A stretch of 14,064 nucleotides of DNA from Dehalococcoidia bacterium (GTDB taxonomy: Bacteria > Chloroflexota > Dehalococcoidia > DSTF01 > JALHUB01): contig JALHUB010000282.1 in the NCBI GenBank assembly GCA_022865685.1, positions 1 to 14,064 of the forward strand, given 5' to 3'. Position numbers and translations under genes: made by a program. The notes under the pieces are model-generated. The model ran no database searches and was not told the DNA's origin. It saw nothing but the letters and a program-made list of their open reading frames with translations. Positions 12,158-14,064 of this stretch are shown piece after piece (the stretch's first letter is position 1; every line of letters begins with the position of its first letter).

Positions 12158-14053
12158 CTATTTTTTGTGCAGCGTTGCGGAGAGGACTTCGCTGTAGCGA
12201 ACGTCGCGAGGGAAGTAGACGACTGCATCCAGCGCCGGGATGCCCCCGGGCACCGTCCGGTCCAGCATGTAGCGCCCCCAGGTCTGCCAGACGCCGGCGT
12301 CGAACAGGTCGCGCAGCACCTGCGCCGAGCTGAGCCCCTGGTACCCGGTGGGGAACCACCATCGATGATGATAGCGCGTTGCTTCCGTGAACAGCGCCGG
12401 GTCGATCCTCAGGTGCGCGTTGTCCTGCCAGCTCGCCAGCACTACGCTGCCCGCCGGCGGCTCGTAGCCGTCCCCAAGCTCCTGTATCGCCAGGTTGTCG
12501 TATTTGCGCAGGTACCACGCCCAGGGCCACGCGTAGTCGTCCGTGGCGTCGACGATTATCGGCAGGTGCGCGCCCTCGCCCGAGGCCGCCGCCACAGCGT
12601 CGATGGCGTCGCGCACCACCGGCACGTCCGGCGATGATTGCACGTAGACCAGCATCTCGACGGGCGTGTCACCCCTATCCCTGGAAGCGAGCGTGTTCGC
12701 GTCCTTCAGCAGGTCCGGATGCCCCCAGCTCGAAAGGACCGACGCCCGCACCGTGAACACCAGGAGCATCGCGCCAAACGCCGTCGCCGCCACGCGCGCG
12801 GCCGTTCGAACGTTGAACGACCGTCCCGACCAGACGACCGTCAGCAGCACGGCCGCGACCAGCAGCCAGCCGCCAACGGCGACGGGGCCTTTCACTCCGG
12901 CGACAACGAAGATGGCGACCGCCAGCGCCGTCGCAAGCCACGCCCCCGCGAGAGGCGCCCATCGCTGGAAAGGCGGCAGGTCGACCCGCAGCTCCAGCCC
13001 CGAGACAAGGTTGCCGATGGACCGTCCCGCTAGCATCGACAGCGGCAGGGCGATGTGCACGTTCAGCCACGGCATCTTTTCTCCCGCCAGCGTGTAGGCG
13101 AACAGCGCCGAAAGCGTCCAGTAGAGGAGGAAGCGGCTTAGCGCGTCCATCGGCAATGCCAGCATCGCCGCGATCATCGTCACGAATCCCACCTCCGTCC
13201 GGTACGGCCCCACCAGCGGAATCTGCCGGCCTACCGTCGCCAGCGCAATGACTGTCACCAGCGCCGCGAGAGTGATGAGCTTGTGCCGCGCCTTCCCCCG
13301 CAGCGCGCAAAACGCCACGGCCCCCAGCGCGAAGGCCAGCGGCAGGAGCTCGTACACCGGCAGGAGCATGAAGTAGTAATAGGAGGGCTGATCGCCCAGT
13401 CGCACGTGCTGCTGGCTCAGCCAGTAGTCCAGCGATCCCCAGGTGCCGCTCCAGAAACCGTTCGCGTTCGTGAAATACGAAGTGAAGAAGAAAATGAAGA
13501 TGACCCAGAAGATGGCCGCCGACAACGTCCAGACCCGCCAGCGCCACATCAGGCCGAAGGCGAAGGCGATGCCCATCAGCGTCAGCACGGTCGCGTGCAT
13601 GACCGCCACCTCGCCGGCTGCGTCGCCGCGGTCGCCGACGAAGGGCAGCTTCTCGACGCCGGCGGCGAATAGCGGCAGCGCCAGGCAGGCGACGAGCATC
13701 ATCAGGTGCCCGGCGCGCGGGAAGACGTCCAGTCGAAGCCGCCGCCGCAGCGACCCGATAAGCGGCCAGAACGCAAGCAGGAGCGGCGCGGCAGGCAGCA
13801 GCGCGGCATAGATGGCCGTCCGGCGCAGCGAGCCTGTCTCTCCGGCGCTCGGACCCTCCGGCGCCGGCTCTCGCTCGCGTGATTGCCGCCCGCCCGCACT
13901 CGATAAGGCTTCGAAGGCCAGGGCAATGCGCCTTCCGCCCGCGCCCTTGCGCTCTTTCGACAGTCTCTTATACGCTCGCCGGATCGCCTTTGCCGAGGCG
14001 TCCTCCGACAGCCCCAAAACGGCGTAGTGACTCTTCTCGTGTTCCCCTTCCAT
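12158..14053 (-). CDS. Agl23-like (TIGR03663-type) polytopic membrane protein with an N-terminal J-like domain; 5' end uncertain
   Basis: The 631 visible residues begin with a J-domain-like segment: HYAVLGLSEDASAKAIRRAYKRLSKER, a short loop and ALAFEALSS (residues 9-52). The HPD tripeptide needed to stimulate Hsp70 is missing; KGAGGRR stands in its place. A basic linker leads to many membrane segments from about residue 79 to 440. Marks I associate with the Agl23 family are TSYFTNANG (191-199), GSLDYWLSQQHVRLGDQP (206-223) followed by YYY, AGEKMPWLNVHIALPL (323-338) and an extracytoplasmic C-terminal domain from about 445 with SSPDVP and WPWAWYLR. Family members resemble GT-C glycosyltransferases and are linked to lipid-glycan or flippase functions. 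The usual N-terminal half with the acidic catalytic loop is absent here. The ATG at 14053 has no visible ribosome binding site, and the frame stays open to the window edge, so the gene may start further upstream. Confidence 0.75.
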   Translation of the reverse strand: MEGEHEKSHYAVLGLSEDASAKAIRRAYKRLSKERKGAGGRRIALAFEALSSAGGRQSREREPAPEGPSAGETGSLRRTAIYAALLPAAPLLLAFWPLIGSLRRRLRLDVFPRAGHLMMLVACLALPLFAAGVEKLPFVGDRGDAAGEVAVMHATVLTLMGIAFAFGLMWRWRVWTLSAAIFWVIFIFFFTSYFTNANGFWSGTWGSLDYWLSQQHVRLGDQPSYYYFMLLPVYELLPLAFALGAVAFCALRGKARHKLITLAALVTVIALATVGRQIPLVGPYRTEVGFVTMIAAMLALPMDALSRFLLYWTLSALFAYTLAGEKMPWLNVHIALPLSMLAGRSIGNLVSGLELRVDLPPFQRWAPLAGAWLATALAVAIFVVAGVKGPVAVGGWLLVAAVLLTVVWSGRSFNVRTAARVAATAFGAMLLVFTVRASVLSSWGHPDLLKDANTLASRDRGDTPVEMLVYVQSSPDVPVVRDAIDAVAAASGEGAHLPIIVDATDDYAWPWAWYLRKYDNLAIQELGDGYEPPAGSVVLASWQDNAHLRIDPALFTEATRYHHRWWFPTGYQGLSSAQVLRDLFDAGVWQTWGRYMLDRTVPGGIPALDAVVYFPRDVRYSEVLSATLHKK

Positions 14054-14064
14054 CGCGTCGGCGG

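Noticed and set aside
12675..13547. 290-codon minus-strand open frame overlapping the Agl23-like gene in a different frame
   Set aside because: It is read on the same strand but out of frame with the membrane protein, whose frame has the transmembrane segments and family motifs. This frame is Arg/Gly-rich and shows no domain, and no frameshift is needed.
1..14064. tRNA, rRNA, insertion sequence or phage genes
   Set aside because: None seen: no cloverleaf with a TTCGA arm, no transposase or integrase motif, and no rRNA-like sequence on either strand.

Overview
The window reads as a piece of a high-GC bacterial chromosome with dense genes, short gaps and strong AAGGAGG-type ribosome binding sites. 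The mix of genes suggests Chloroflexota, probably a Dehalococcoidia- or SAR202-like lineage. The main pointers are two CaiB/BaiF CoA-transferases, a LarA-like racemase, a Tat-exported family 5 solute-binding protein, Thr/Pro-rich surface-protein linkers, a two-part zinc-ribbon protein, an Agl23-like membrane protein and TGTAGGGG-headed palindromic repeats. This placement is inferred from gene content and was not tested by phylogeny.

Layout. 1-1006 (+) is the 3' part of a LarA/DUF2088 nickel-pincer racemase-type gene. 1167-2051 (+) is a secreted, membrane-anchored protein of unknown function with two copies of a cysteine-containing domain. It meets, tail to tail, the Tat-exported family 5 ABC solute-binding protein at 2048-3655 (-), and the two stop codons share one CTAG. 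A divergent control region at 3656-3834 separates the transporter gene from a run of plus-strand redox genes: a winged-helix/multi-cluster iron-sulfur protein (3835-4947), an FrhB-like iron-sulfur flavoprotein (5185-6306), and the alpha and beta subunits of an indolepyruvate:ferredoxin-oxidoreductase-type enzyme (iorA 6339-8255, iorB 8257-8871). A cluster of perfect hairpins (8916-9065) then precedes a translationally coupled pair of class III CoA-transferases (9148-10371 and 10368-11609). On the minus strand are a small zinc-ribbon protein (11678-11989) and a large Agl23-like membrane protein that begins with a J-like domain (12158-14053, possibly continuing past the right edge).

How the genes may work together (inference). 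IorAB would oxidatively decarboxylate a 2-oxoacid, probably an aryl-pyruvate, to an acyl-CoA plus reduced ferredoxin. The FrhB-like protein and the winged-helix iron-sulfur protein are placed to take the electrons on to a flavin, F420 or a membrane acceptor. The CoA-transferase pair could move CoA between the product and another acid. Only the second CoA-transferase keeps the family's catalytic aspartate; the first has glycine there. This suggests a heteromer with one catalytic and one non-catalytic subunit. The most notable items are this redox/CoA-transfer neighbourhood, the lost cysteine ligand in the iron-sulfur protein, the unusual first cluster motif of IorA, the J-like/Agl23 fusion and the palindromic repeat family.
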